Numbered from the stretch's first letter, positions 49,436-61,665 are shown. The stretch is 64,000 bases of DNA from Undaria pinnatifida (GCA_012845835.1 JABAKD010000008.1:10571709-10635708); one strand, 5' to 3'. Program-made: numbers and translations. The notes: generated by a model from the letters alone, not told the origin.

Positions 49436-50165
49436 CATGATTTTACCGTGCCGATGTGGGGCTCTGAGGTCGCTAATTACAAGACAGATTTACGTATTGC
49501 AAAAAATGCAACAAGCGAGGTGATGTGGTCATGCAATGTCACCATCATTGAGCACGAGGGGGAGATGTGCAAATCGCCAGTGTTTTGAAAGGAACGCTTG
49601 ATGCACCCGCGCTCAATAATTATTACGTTACTTCGTTAGGCATACATCGTTTGGCAGAGCTTAGGAGGCGATCATGCAGACGGTAGGTACGAAATACCCT
49701 ACGTAATAGGTTGATAGCGTGGTCTACTGCAATTTTAACATATCTGCCCGTACTCCCTTTTCACACTATTATTAGCTTATGTACGATTATACGCCCATGA
49801 TTTTTACAGTGTCGATGTGGGGCTCTGAGGTCGCAAATTCTAAGACAGAAATATACATTACAAATACAGCAAGCGACGAGGTGATGTGGTCATGCAACGT
49901 CACCACCGTTGAGCACGAGGGGGAGCAATGCAAATCGTCAGTGTTTTGAAAGGAACGCTTGATATGCCCGCGCTCAATTACGTTACTTCGTCAGGTATAT
50001 GCTACTTCGTTTGGCAGAGGTTGTCAGGTGATCTTGCAGACGGCAGGTAGGTACAAAGTACCCTGCGTAATAGGTTGGTAGTGTGGTCTACAGCAATTTT
50101 AACATATCTGACTGTACTTCCTTTCTCATTACTGCTATCTAATGTACGACTATACGCCCTGTTTT
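49436..50165 (+). repeat. ~365-bp tandem duplication with a conserved short frame
   Basis: Two units, 49436-49800 and 49801-50165, align over their whole length: GTGCCGATGTGGGGCTCTGA, GAGGTGATGTGGTCATGCAA, GTGTTTTGAAAGGAACGCTTG, GTACGATTATACGCCC. In both, a frame reads MWGSEVAN, EVMWSCNVT, EHEGE, and SVF-stop or PVF-stop over about 43 codons, ending at the same TGA. In another frame the first unit gives YCKKCNKRGDVVMQC, a MYND-like C-x2-C-x8-C. Both readings derive from the family at 34650 and 37955. Confidence 0.75.
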
Positions 50166-52454
50166 TTCCATGTTGTCGAATATGTTGTGGTCCTGCAGAT
50201 GTCGCGTCTACGACTGGTGCTTGTGTTAGTGGTGCTCACCAAAACATGCCCTAGCGTGTAGTGGATGATCGCTGATTGGTGTTCCTTTCCTCTACATCAC
50301 ACCAGGCGGCATCTGTCAACGCAGCCGCTTTCTTGAAAATGATAAATGAAAATTCTTCACACACCTGATACAGAGGAGACGCGGCCCGGAGATTGCTCAG
50401 TATACCGACGGTCAGGATCAGGTTATCGAGCAGCGCACTTGGTTCTTACTACCGCTCATCACTCCACCTAAGACACTACGGGCATGCGTTGGACCCAGTT
50501 CGCTGATGCCCAAAACCAATTGCAAGGAGGTGGTGTGGTGGGCGAATGCTATAATGAATTGCGCTGCTGTGATTACCCCGTCTCTCGGTCTGTTTGTTCT
50601 TGCTCTCGATAAACCTGTTATTTAGCAACGAGCAGTTTTAACGCATTTTAGGTTTGTGCAAAAAGCTATATGTAGACTGTGATGTTTCTGACGCGTAGGG
50701 ACCTCAGTTTGGAACCCAGGGTATATGGGTTCCATCTCTTGACTGGGTTTCGTATGTGAATGTATATGTGGTTTTAGTGTGCGAACGTCCTTATGATTAT
50801 GAAAATTTTGTGTCCGGGTGGTTGTTTCTACATGTGTATGTTTTGGTTGATTTTCTAGACTTCGTTGATGTGTTGTTTCAGAGTAGTGTTTTCGAATACG
50901 TATTGGTTTATGGTGGTTGGGGGGCTTGTTGCGTATATCTGCAAAACGTGTTTGTTTACGCCTAGAAAACTGTTGCGGGGGGCTAAAAACGAAGGTGTGA
51001 GGGACGTTTTGAGTTTCAACGTTCCCCCTCGCGGATTTTGTCAAATATGGTTGACTGCATATTTATCCCTGAGGATAAACATACAATAACCATCCTTGAC
51101 AACTATGGGTTATGGCGGTATTTCAATACACTTGCAATACCGTTACTGTTCATAGTTTGACTATGTGTGTATACATTGTTTTGCTAAAACGGTGTGGGTT
51201 GAATACAAATACTCAGCGAGGGTAGGGTTGAAGCCTTAAAATGAAAGTTTACGAGAAGGTTTTACACTTGTATAATCAATCCGCTTATTGAATACATTGA
51301 TGTAGACGAAGTAGTAGGTGTTGCTTCGGATTTGGGCTAAGGGTTGGGAAACTTATTCAACCTTGGATACCGGTTGATTATTGCGGTCGTTGGATCCCGA
51401 CATATTGGTGGGTGACATGTGATGAGCTGTGGGAGTTTTAACGCGACAGATGTGTATTAAATGATTGGGGATAAAGCCGACGACCAACTCTTTCTACCCA
51501 AACAGTAGGGATACGAGGTGGATTTACATCACATAATACGCTAGTGGTACTGTGTAAGTATTGCATTTCGGCGTGATATTGGCTCAGTAACGTTCGTTAT
51601 TTCTGTTCACCCCCCATGTTTAGCATGGTTTTCGGCGTTGTTCATATACTTCGGTCCTAGGTAGCGTGTTCGACGTGTATATCATGAATGTATGTTTTGG
51701 GTTGGTAGAACTACGAGTCGCAGTCGTAGTCATAATTTCATTCCTCAATCGACTTCGTCGAGAGAACAAAATAACCCGAACATAACAATATTAAAAGCGA
51801 ACATTACTTAGAATTAACATAGTTGTAATTCTCAATTGTATCGTGACGTCTTCGGTCACGTATTTAACAAAGATCTTGTAACCTAGGTACGTAGCTTGAA
51901 CACTTCTATACTTATATACACCCGCTTTCCAACCCACAAACACCCACAAATCAACATACGCGGTCCACATACATTTCCATACTCATATACACCCGCTTCC
52001 CAACCCACATACACCCAAAAGCAGCATACGTCGTCTACACACCCTTACCGGCTAACTCGAATCCATGAGTCCATGACATTACATTACACATACGTAACTC
52101 ATATCTCAACATGCCCACACACATTGTTTACTCAAGTACGAGGGTGCATTACACTCCCATACTCTATGTCTACAGCTATGCCTGCGTGACTACGTTTCCA
52201 CCTATCCACGCACATACACCCCCCCCCCAACTCTTGTATCTATCTACTCCCATAATACGGTGGTTGTTCATTTCTCTATGTGACACTCTGTAACAATAAA
52301 AGTTTGTGGGACAGGCAAAATGGTCATTCCCATAAAGCATGTATAAATTCAGTAATCCAATCGATCATTTTTAACAATCATGTAACGTACACAGACGTAC
52401 CCACTCAGCACTCAGCAGTCTAGCATGCCAAGGTGCTTGACCTTCCCCTTCGAC
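50166..52454. other. AT-richer gene-free stretch
   Basis: Base composition drops compared with flanking DNA. A minus-strand frame of 140 codons at 50622-51044 is rich in His, Thr and Lys but without a domain. Positions 51895-52030 have three weak units of CTCATATACACCCGCTTYCCAACCCACA and similar. It may be the 3' flank or body of the reverse transcriptase element at 52455-53620, but I cannot show that. Confidence 0.4.
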
Positions 52455-53620
52455 TCATCGCCAAACCCCCTCAATGACCAACCACCAATATTTGTCACGT
52501 ACAACCGGGTCGTGCACTCTCTTAATAGTCGGCTTTATCGGTGAGTTCTTAAAACATGTTTTGCGGAAATTTCGGAGTTTGCTCCGCAAGCATTCCTTGG
52601 CATAGCCTTCCTTGGCATAGCCATGTCGAATCATGATCGTCATCAATTTAGCTGCTGCTACCCGGAAGAAATAAATTTCCGAGAACTTAGTTGCAAATTG
52701 ACAAAAAGTTGGCAATGGAGGGTCGCATACAAACACTTTTTTGATAATCGTGTTTCAATGTGGGGGTATCTACGGTACTGCTTCAATGTCACCACGTGGT
52801 ATACGAATTTGCGACACTCCCGGCGCACTTTGAAGAATCTGCATACCCAGAAAATACTCCGTTTGCCCTCTTTGTTCTTTAGTGATAGATACAGGGTTCG
52901 CAACCTGCTCAACCTCGTCATCTAGGATGTGTTCCGGAAACATTCCACCATATATTCCCCCCTCGCCCCCTTGCCGCTTAATATTTTGTTCAAAAGTAGA
53001 AGCTTTCCTATTTGGTAAGCCTGGTGCTACCGTAAGTATATAATCTATGGATCTCTTAGTATTTCTGCCATATTGCTCAATAAACTCTGAAGGGTAAAGA
53101 GGTTCAATGTTGTTCCTCGTTTCTTGCCAATATCTATTTACCATAACCTTGAGGAAATTGAGTTCATGCATGAACGTAAAATCGTTCGCTAAATCGGATG
53201 CGGGTGCAGTGCCCATGAATATGCCCGATGATTGCTTATATACCAATCCTCCAAATTGTACGAACCCTTCATCTGATACGAAGTTATTCCATTCACACAG
53301 TTTCGCTCGACCGACAATAAATTCCGTTTGTTGTTGGCCATTTCATTAGTATTTACAGGAGGGTTGAGAGATCAGGACATTTGTTGACCTTCGGCTCATT
53401 TTCATCAGTTTGAACCCATACTTAATGTACATCGATTTGGAACAATATTTTGCTTCTTGGTACGTAAGTGCTAAGTCCAGTAACTCGCCCATTTAAGACA
53501 TTTGACCAGAATGTTTCGTACATGACTACAAAATCGAAAGTTTCCAGGTGGTGAGGCCGTCCATATTTTGCCACCGTTGCTATGTTGTTAAAATATTTCA
53601 TAACATAATATATACATCTC
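52455..53620 (-). pseudogene. Decayed Penelope-like reverse transcriptase
   Basis: Read on the minus strand across at least three frameshifts. Motif A is ETFDFVVMYETF near 53540-53505, matching the TFDFxxLYT form of Penelope-like elements. Then come ALTYQEAKY and KYGFKLMKMS. Motif B is SSGIFMGTAPASDLANDFTF near 53215-53150. Motif C is RSIDYILTV near 53065-53035, where YxDD is expected; Tyr and the second Asp are lost, so the enzyme would be dead. The thumb region continues as EYFLGMQILQSAPG, YPHIETRLSKKCLYATLHCQLF, then AAKLMTIMIRHGY in other frames. No GIY-YIG endonuclease was seen. Family placement rests on motif form; another non-LTR type is possible. Confidence 0.75.
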
Positions 53621-53914
53621 TCTCGGACAAATTCTAAGCACAGTCTTGCCGTATTTACTTGTTGTATTTGGTTGCTGGATACATTGCGTTTCGCGTTAGC
53701 TTTGTCTCCTTTGGATTTTCTGCTAATTATTTCATCATGATTTTGGTTATTGATACTTACGCTGCATTGCCACGGATGGCATAATTAGTAATAACACTAC
53801 CGGTGAGATGTCCAAGCTTCAAACAGAACAATGGTCAGCCCTGTTGCAGGGCAAACCCACGTTCGATTGGATTTCACCGTCGCTTCATCGTTGCTTCTCT
53901 TGCTCAATTGTTTT
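53621..53914 (+). repeat. Third copy of the palindrome's inner segment
   Basis: About 280 bp (CTAAGCACAGTCTTGCCGTA to CATCGTTGCTTCTCTTGC) is a direct copy of 55997-56275 and an inverse copy of 55055-55340. It immediately precedes the left arm of the large palindrome and follows the reverse transcriptase relic, so the two may be parts of one element. Confidence 0.75.
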
Positions 53915-56900
53915 GGCATTTTTTTTTGTTTTATACATAGGCTATGGGAATTTTTCATCCGGTTGCCCTGGGCGAGATATAGAGCCCCTCAAGCCAGGTA
54001 GGCGCCTCAAAAAAATGAAGTAGTAGCACCTCTATAGCGGCATGGACCCCTGGTACGATATATGTTGTATTAATAACCACTTTTTGACAAAAAACATTTT
54101 TCTGGATTTCGGGACTCCTTATAAATATGAAATATCAATGTCGCCCTGGCAATATTAATATTCTTCGTTTTGTACCTAGAGCCACGGGAAGCTTTCATAG
54201 GGTTCTACTATCACCTTTTTTTTATCCGTGTTTTGTTAGCGTGAGGTTTAGAGCTCTCCTTAATCGACTTCCAACTCCTTTCTCGTTCTTATTCTAACTC
54301 AAAGTGTTTTATCCCCGAGTCGGGAGTGCGTTGCTAAAACGGTTTAGCGAGGAACCCCTCCAGAGTACACTAAGGTGCACCCCGAAACGTGGCATGCGTG
54401 CAACACTATTTTCAACATTGTGCATGCTGTACCACTCGATTAACATCGATTGAAAGTGCTTTCTCTGTCACATGCGACAAGAACCAACAATCACACCCGT
54501 AATATTACTAGTTTTAAGTAAGTTTGGCCCGAAACATGAGGGTGTAGTTGTACAAGAGGTTAACGTATACTTCCAGGCACCCAGCAGGTGCATATTTTAC
54601 CGACGTTTTTGTTGTTGTTGTTGTTGTTGTTGCCAGAAAGCCGTCTGTGTCACGGAGAGCACTCCATAACAGTCTGCTTGACAATATATGTTCACTTTTG
54701 TATGATGCGTAATTAATCTCAAACCCTCCCGGGGCAAAAACACCTTGTCAAGTATCATGACACCCACCTTTGCCCCAGTTGATGCGTCGCTGGGGTCAGG
54801 GGTGCAATCAGTCTGGGTGGTTCCCTGCCATATTTATTCAGCGCAATTCGTAGACAGAGAGAGAGGGGGAGGAGGGGGGGAGGAGGGGGGGGACGGGGGA
54901 GGGGCGGGAGGGGGGGGGAGGGGGGGGATGGAGAGGGGAAGTGTGTGTGTGGGGGGGGGGGAGACGGAGTGAGGGGGCCGGTGGGGGGAGGAGAGGGGGG
55001 GAGGTACGGCGGTGTTGTTTGTCCCGTTAGTAGCAAAACAAAACAATTGAACAAGAAAAGCAACGATGAAGCGACGGTGAAATCCAATCGAACGTGGGTT
55101 CGCCCTGCAACAGGACTGACAATTATACTGCTTGAAGCTTGGACATCTCACCAGTAGTATTATTACTAATTATGTCATCCGTGGCAATGCAGCGTAAGCA
55201 TCAACCACCAAAATCGTGATGAAATAGCTAGCAGAAAATCCAAAGGAGGCAAAGCTAACGCGAAACGTAATGTATCTAGCAACCAAATACCACAAATAAA
55301 TACTCCGTACCAGGTACGGCAAGACTGTGCTTAGAAGGTGTCCGAGAAATATGTATATATAGCATGCTCAAAAGAGATTCAAGTTCAGTCATCACCTGGG
55401 ATGACGTGGTCTCGATGCTTCCTTTGTTGTCAGTCTTCTGGGCGTCGCTGCCGGCACGGACGCCACCCGAACGCTCGTCGATCATAATCTCCGGTTCACG
55501 AGTACGCCGATGGAGCGGTCTCGTTGTATCACCTTTGGCCTTCTACGTATTCATGATACAGCAGTAGCAGCCGAGTAAAAGGTAAAAGAGGAGGGACGCG
55601 CAGGTGGGAGGTACCGTGAAAGGGATGTTTTACGTCGAACCAGAAGTAAATGTGAGTACTGCACCAGGTATTTGTTGCAGTACTCACATTTACTTCTTGC
55701 CCGACGTAAAACATCCCCTTCACGGTGCCTCCCACCTGCGCGTCCCTCCTCTTTTACCTGTTACTCGGCTACTACTGCCTATCATGTATACGTAGAAGGC
55801 GAAAGGTGATACGATGAGGCCCCTCCATCGGCGTACTCGTGAACCGGAGATCGTGATCGAAGAGCGTTCGGATGGCGTCCGCGCCGGCAGCGACGCTTAG
55901 AAGACCAATAATAAAGGCGGGATCGAGACCATGTCCTCCAAGGTGACGACCGCTTTTGAATCTCTTTTGAGCGTGCTATATATACATCGCTTTCGGAGAA
56001 AATCTAAGCACAGTCTTGCCGTATTTGCTTGTGGTATTTGGTTGCTGAATACAATGCGTTTTGCGTTAGCTTTGCCTCCTTTGGACTTTCTGCTAATTAT
56101 TTCATCATGATTTTGTTTATTGATACTTATGCTGCATTGCCACGGATGACATAATCAGTAATAATACTACCGGTGAGATGTCCAAGCTTCAAGCAGTATA
56201 ATTGTCAGTCCTGTTGCAGGGCGAACTCGCGTTCGATTGGATTTCACCGTCGCTTCATCGTTGCTTTTCTTGTTTGATTGTTTTGCTACTAGCGGACAAA
56301 CAACACCGCCGTACCTCCCCCGCTCTCCTCCCCCCACCGGCCCCCTCACTACGTCTCCCCCCCCCCACACACATCCCCTCTCCATCCCGCCTCCCCTCCC
56401 CCCCCCTCCCCCCCCCCCTCGTCCCCCCTTCCTTCCCTCCCCCCGTCCCCCCCCTCCTCCCCCCCTCCTCCCCCCCTCCTCCCCCCCTCCCGGTCACCAT
56501 CGTTGTTCCAACCGCTGCACCTGTCTACGAATTGCGCTGAATAAATATGGCAGGAAACCACCCAGACTGATTGCATCCCTGACCCCAGCGACGCATCGAC
56601 TGGGGCAAAGGTGGGTGTCATGATACTTAACAAGGCGTTTTGGCCCCGGGAGGGTTTAAGATTAATTATGCATCATCCAAAAGTGAACGTATATTGTCCA
56701 GCAGACTGCTATGGAGTGCTCTTCGTGACGCAGACGGCTTTCTGACGACAACAGAAAATCGTCGGTAAAATAAGCACCTACTGGGGGTGCCCGGAAATAT
56801 TTGTCAACTTCTTGTGTAATTACGCCCTCACGTTTCTGGCCAAACTTACTTGAAACTAGTAATAATACGGATGTGATTGTTGTTCTTTCTTGTGCATGAC

Positions 56901-57455
56901 AGAGAAAGCCCTTTCAATCGATGTGATGTTAATCGGCTGGTACAGCACGAACAGTGTTGAGAATAGTGTTGAACGCCATGCCGCGCTTTGGGGTGTACAA
57001 TAATGTTTGTTCTGGAGGGGTTCCTCGCTTGACCGTTTTAGCACCGCACTCCCGACACGGGGACCAAACACTTCGAGTTAGGCAAGGGAAAAAAATAGCA
57101 GTAGGAAATCGGTTAAGGAGAGCTCTAAACCTCACCCTAACAAAAAGAAAGGCAAAATAAAATGATAGTGCAACCCTTTGAAAGCTTCCCATGGCTGTAG
57201 GTACAAAACGAAGAATATTAATATTGCCAGGCGACATTGATATTTATAAGGAGTCCCGAACTCCCCAAAAATATTTTTTGTCAAAAAATGGTTATTAATA
57301 CGACTTATATCGGAGCAGACGTCCATGCCGCGAAAGGGGTGCTACCTCATTTTTTTGAGGCGCCTTCCTGGCTTGAGAGGCTCTATACCTCGCCCAGGGC
57401 AACCGGACGAAAAATTCCCATGGCCAATGTATAAAACAAAAAATATTGCCAAAAA
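53915..57455. repeat. 3.5-kb palindrome (inverted duplication)
   Basis: The left arm 53915-55663 and right arm 55676-57455 are reverse complements over about 1.75 kb, separated by only 12 bp (CCAGGTATTTGT). Matching landmarks: TTTTATACATAGGCTATGGG / CCCATGGCCAATGTATAAAA; GTCAAGTATCATGACACCC / GGGTGTCATGATACTTAAC; GTGAGTACTGCA / TGCAGTACTCAC. The arms differ by point changes and short indels, including a G/C-run block (54865-55005 against 56330-56490) with variable length. The center lies inside the J-family repeat. There is no complete gene in either arm. Confidence 0.9.
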
Positions 57456-57861
57456 CCAAAAATGACATGCATGTGTAATGGAGTGCCCTCCGTGGAAGGA
57501 TAGTTTACAGGTTCGACGTGAAACCATGTCATGGTTGAGGTGAAACCACGTGATATTAGATGTCACAATCACGTCAAGGCCATCGTAGATGGGCGATAAG
57601 GTAGGTGACGATGATGGGACGAGCAGGACTAACCATGCACTACCCAGCACTATCGTGTCTAGCCCTGTTATGTCTGTATTTCAGCATTCTCTTCAGAGAA
57701 CTAATGCATAATAAGCTTTGGGCCTAGCCAGCGAGCCACGAGGAGAGACCAACCAAAGACACCGGAACCCATGAGGGGCACGCTTCTCAACACCGACCAA
57801 CCACGCATCCCCCACTCGAGTACTGCCGCACATGCCAGCGAAAGTGGGATTTGTTTAGGAC

Positions 57862-58122
57862 GCGTGCTACGATAGAGGTGCACCACTTTTTTTTCTCTAA
57901 TTCTACTCCTCAATTTGGGAACTTAAGGCCTCTCCCAAAAACTGGTTTGGAGAAAAAACAAAACTGCCACCGGCTGCAAAATCCCACCGCCGAGGTACGC
58001 GACGAGAATCATGCATAAAAAATGGCCTATTAGTTATTTTTTTTCGACGATTTCGGGTTAAGGAGCCCCGTCATTCAGAAAACGTTTTCGACAAAGAAAG
58101 GTATACCTCTATCGTAGCACGC
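57862..58122 (+). mobile_element. Intact F-family MITE
   Basis: 261 bp, with ends GCGTGCTACGATAGAGGTG and mirror ACCTCTATCGTAGCACGC (one change plus the central offset). The interior order is CCTCAATTTGGGAACTTAAG, CTCTCCCAAAAACTGG, CGAGAATCATGCA, CGACGATTTCGGGTTAAGGAGC, CCCGTCATTC. No coding capacity. It serves as the reference for the interrupted copies at 21407, 24296 and 30229 and the fragments at 9848 and 10470. Confidence 0.85.
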
Positions 58123-58494
58123 CTCTCGGAAAAAAGTATTGGGTGAAGAAAGTGCTAGTAATACGACTTACCAGGTGTATCGTACCAGGCATCCATACCG
58201 CGATAGGAGTGGCACGTGCTTTTACTAGGTATATTGGAGTCATCACACGCTGCTGTAGGGGTGCACCAGCAGTTTCCGGGGTCTTGGCAGGGGGCGCTCT
58301 ATATCTCGCGCGCGAAAAAATGGCTTCGAAGGCGTTCGTTCGTCTCAGCCCGACCAAAATTTTCTATGCGCTACCCGTACGTGCGGTAGTGCTAAAGCAA
58401 AATACACACACGTAATGATGATGATGACATGACCTAGGCATAAAATAAAATAAGTTCACGTCTCGCAACACACAAGAAGGAAGAAAACCAATAA

Positions 58495-58562
58495 TTGATG
58501 ATGACGATGATGATGATGGTGATGATGATGATGATAACGATGATGATGATGATGATGATGAC

Positions 58563-58597
<35 letters not shown>

Positions 58598-58622
58598 CGA
58601 TGATGATGATGATGATGATGAC

Positions 58623-58704
<82 letters not shown>

Positions 58705-58735
58705 GTGATGATGATAACGACGGTGATGATGATGA
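58495..58735. repeat. GAT trinucleotide microsatellite
   Basis: About 240 bp of GATGAT with sparse GAC, AAC and GGT variants. It produces long poly-Met, poly-Asp or poly-Ser frames that are not genes. Confidence 0.95.
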
Positions 58736-59019
58736 TTGTGACTGGTTGACCTCCTCTACCAACCGATAGTTACACACATGAGTGAGGAGGAGGTCCATCG
58801 GTCACAGGTAAGAAACGTGTTGAGAAACCTTTGGCCTAAAAGGTGCAACCAGACCCTACCCTTAGGACCGCGGGGTTTCTCCCCTGTCCTCACTTGGGGA
58901 GGGCCCTATACCCTACACACCTCGCCCAGCAACGGCTTTTGACAGCATGCTACCGTGCAGAGGTGGGACGTTTTGAGCAAAAGCATTATTATCTGAATGA
59001 CCAAGGCTGCGAGGTAGGG

Positions 59020-59260
59020 GGGGGGGTATCTCGTTTTTTCACTGCTGGATTTTAGCCACTCGCCACGAGTGACCGGTGACTCTGTACTTCACTGAACGAA
59101 ACCACTTTTTTTCAGGCGGTTTGCTCGGAGCAGCGTAGCTAACCATTCTATTGCGGAGGTCATACCGCAAAGTTAAAACAGCAGCAAACCTTAATTAAGA
59201 CCGCAAAGGGACGACAGGGGGCTCAACACTCGCCCGAGTGACCCCGAGCCACCGCACAAA
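59020..59260. repeat. D-family dispersed repeat, copy 3
   Basis: A G run, CACTGCTGGATTTTAGCCAC, CGAGTGACCGGTGACTCTGTAC, TTTCAGGCGGTTTGCTC, AGCGTAGCTAACCATTC, TTGCGGAGGTCATACCGCAAA, and the closing CTCGCCCGAGTGACCCCGAG. The same order occurs in copies at 17000 and 39320. Confidence 0.65.
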
Positions 59261-59299
59261 TGATCCCTTAAACCGCCCCCCCCTGCCGTACCCTTATTG

Positions 59300-59565
59300 T
59301 TGGGATGTTGGGATGTTGGGATGTTGGGATGTTGGAATGTTGGAATATTGGGATGTTGGGATGTTGGGATGTTGGGATGTTGGGATGTTGAGATGTTGGA
59401 ATGTTGGGATGTTGGAACGTTGGGATGTTGGAATGTTGGGATGTTGGGATGTGGGGATGTTGGAATGTTGGAATGTTGGAATGTTGGAACGTTGGGATGT
59501 TGGAATGTTGGGATGTTGGGATTTTGGGATGTTGAAATGTTGGAACGTTGGAATGTTGGAATGAC
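59300..59565. repeat. GGGATGTTGG 10-bp minisatellite
   Basis: About 27 units of the 10-mer GGGATGTTGG with variants GGAATGTTGG, GGAACGTTGG and AGATGTTGG. Variants follow higher-order patterns: the segment near 59390-59430 recurs near 59480-59520. Confidence 0.95.
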
Positions 59566-60950
59566 GGGGACTCCTCTACCCGAAATCGATCGTTGAAATG
59601 GTTGGCTTTTTTCCTTCTTCTTGTGTGTTGCGAGATGTGAAAAAAATGTTTTATCTTATACCTAGGCCATACCTGGTGTGGTCATCGGGTCGCACTTTCA
59701 GCATAGTTTGCTTGACTTTAAAAAAAAGGTTTTTGCGTGTGGTGTGTGTCATAATGGACACCTCCTAAGGTGAGGAACGAGCTTCGGGGGGCGAAAAAAA
59801 TGTGTGGTGCGCTCTTACCGTATTAGTCGTAGCATTATATTTAGCATACTAGATGCAGCATGCGCTCTGGGTTGATTCCTGCTTGCAGATTTTCGAGGCT
59901 CGGGTCAGACGATAGGAGGAGGAGCTTAATCAAGTATTCTAAGTAGTTAAGTCACGGGGGGGAATACATAGGGATAAAAGGTGTTGGTTAGGCATTTAGG
60001 GGTCGGGGGGGATCCGGGGAGACGATTTTGAATGGTTGACCACAAGGAGGTAGCTGTTGCTACCAAGAGAAAATTGTTTTATTTTTTCGGGTAGACCCCC
60101 CTCCCCCCCACGCGACGCACGCACTGTTCCTCCCACCCCCCAATTCCCCGATGTATGCGTTCCCCAGAAAATTGAACATGATATATTTCTGGTTGCCTAC
60201 TCGCACCGATAAGGCATTCGAAATCGTCATTGTTTGTTGATGTTCTCATATTAACTCGCATAGTCAAGTCCGTGGTCACAGGACAGGCTGCAGTCACTCT
60301 GGAGTGGAAGAATACTCAAGGAAAAAAATAAAAACAAACCCCAAATGGTACACGTATGTATATTTGATCATAGCTGAAGCAAGTCATATCATACACCCGC
60401 CACAAGCAAAAAAAGATAAAAGTGACATCGGATGTCAGCGCACCTATATAAGCATATTATCGTATACAGTTATACTATCAGGCCCATTCAAAACGTGTGT
60501 TTACCGCCGAGCCGTGCTACGGTAGTGGCATGCTAGTATAGCGCTTCCGAGCCCTTTCGAGCCCAAACATTTTGTCGCTGACGGAGCCCCTCAACTGATG
60601 TACTAAACTGCACCCAATACATTTGGATACTGGATCCGAGAAGTATTGTGTCCTGTCATCGTCCGTGAGATACCAAGCCCATGGGAATGTGGTGCATCGG
60701 GCTTTTATTATCTTACCGGTACGTTTTGTTTTGTGTCAAAGTGGACTATTGGAGGAGGTATAGAGCTCCTTTGTTCATGGGCCTGAGGAACGTTGTCTGC
60801 CGTGTTGCGTGCGTCAAATCTTTCGCTCTCAACCTCCGCTGCTTCCACCCCGTCAGCCCGTCCCTTCCCCTCTCGTCACCTCCACGTCGCTGGCCCTATT
60901 TAGCCCTTGCACTGCTAGTACTACTGATACTATTAATAGTGTATTATTGT
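59566..60950. other. Gene-free stretch
   Basis: No supportable gene. Positions 60240-60300 (TGTTCTCATATTAACTCGCATA, then AAGTCCGTGGTCACAGGACAGG, in adjacent pieces) are the inverse of 11702-11764. Otherwise nothing recognised. Confidence 0.5.
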
Positions 60951-61172
60951 ACACTCTGTGGTCCCGCGTTAGTGCGGTATGATAGCCTTTAGTGCGAGGC
61001 CCCGGTTAAGTGCGGCGAAAATCTCTTGTTTCACGACGTCGTGTTAGAGAGTAGTACCAGACGACTCCAACAATGCCCAGTGATAGTACGGGGTCCCAGT
61101 TTAGTGCGTTTATTGTCAAATGGTAACGCACCGACCGCACTAACGAGGAACCGCACCTCGACTGTACTGAAA
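60951..61172. mobile_element. Possible pogo-like element remnant
   Basis: Left GTCCCGCGTTAGTGCGGTAT and right CCGCACTAACGAGGAACCGC are related inverted segments containing TTAGTGCGG. The right end closes with CACCTCGACTGTA, the mirror of TACAGTCGAGGTG, which is typical of pogo-type ends with TA target sites. TTTAGTGCGAGGCCCCGGTT and GGGTCCCAGTTTAGTGCG repeat the theme inside. It is probably related to the satellite unit at 14.2-16.2 kb. Confidence 0.5.
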
Positions 61173-61406
61173 AATATGACCCCACTCTACTTCCAAGTGT
61201 TTTTTCGCCCCCAAAAAGACGTGGGTGTTGCACGGTTCCGTAAGAGTTAACATACCGCATCATTCCTCTCCATAAAATAAGTTTCCTTTTCGATCCCACA
61301 TTCCCTTGTCGTCAGGGCGGCGGCAACGGCAAGGACACACCTGCAATCTACCAACTCCACCACCCCCACTGCCGCAGGTACCCGTAGATGCCACCCTTCG
61401 TATGCT

Positions 61407-61665
61407 CATTTACTACTGGTATAGGGGTAAATCCCCTGGTAACCTCGATGGCCGAAGCCAAAACCATGAACAGCACGCCCACGTCCTGAACGATTTTTAC
61501 CGGGCGTTTCTTGAGCATGCCGAGTCGGTGTGCTCAAGAAATGCCGAGTCGGTGTGCTCAAGAAACGCCCGGTAAAAATCGTATAGGACGTGGGCGTGCT
61601 GTTCATGGTCTTGGCTTCGGCCATCGAGGTTACCAGGGTTTCTACCCCTCTACTAGTAGTAAATG
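61407..61665. repeat. 111-bp-arm foldback
   Basis: Arms 61407-61517 and 61555-61665 are reverse complements with few changes (for example GATGGCCGAAGCCAAAACC against GGTCTTGGCTTCGGCCATC). The 37-bp spacer is a repeat of TGCCGAGTCGGTGTGCTCAAGAAA built from the arm's inner end. The minus-strand reading of each arm gives a related peptide (HGFGFGHRGYQG), a result of the inversion. Confidence 0.9.

Noticed and set aside
50622-51044. 140-codon minus-strand His/Thr-rich frame
   Set aside because: No domain, no repeat of coding constraint, and in an AT-rich repeat region.
58364-58798. Poly-Ser and poly-Met frames
   Set aside because: They are translations of the GAT microsatellite.
59238-59596. 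MLGCWDVGMLGCWDVG repeat protein
   Set aside because: It is a frame through the 10-bp minisatellite; every frame is open because the unit rarely contains a stop.
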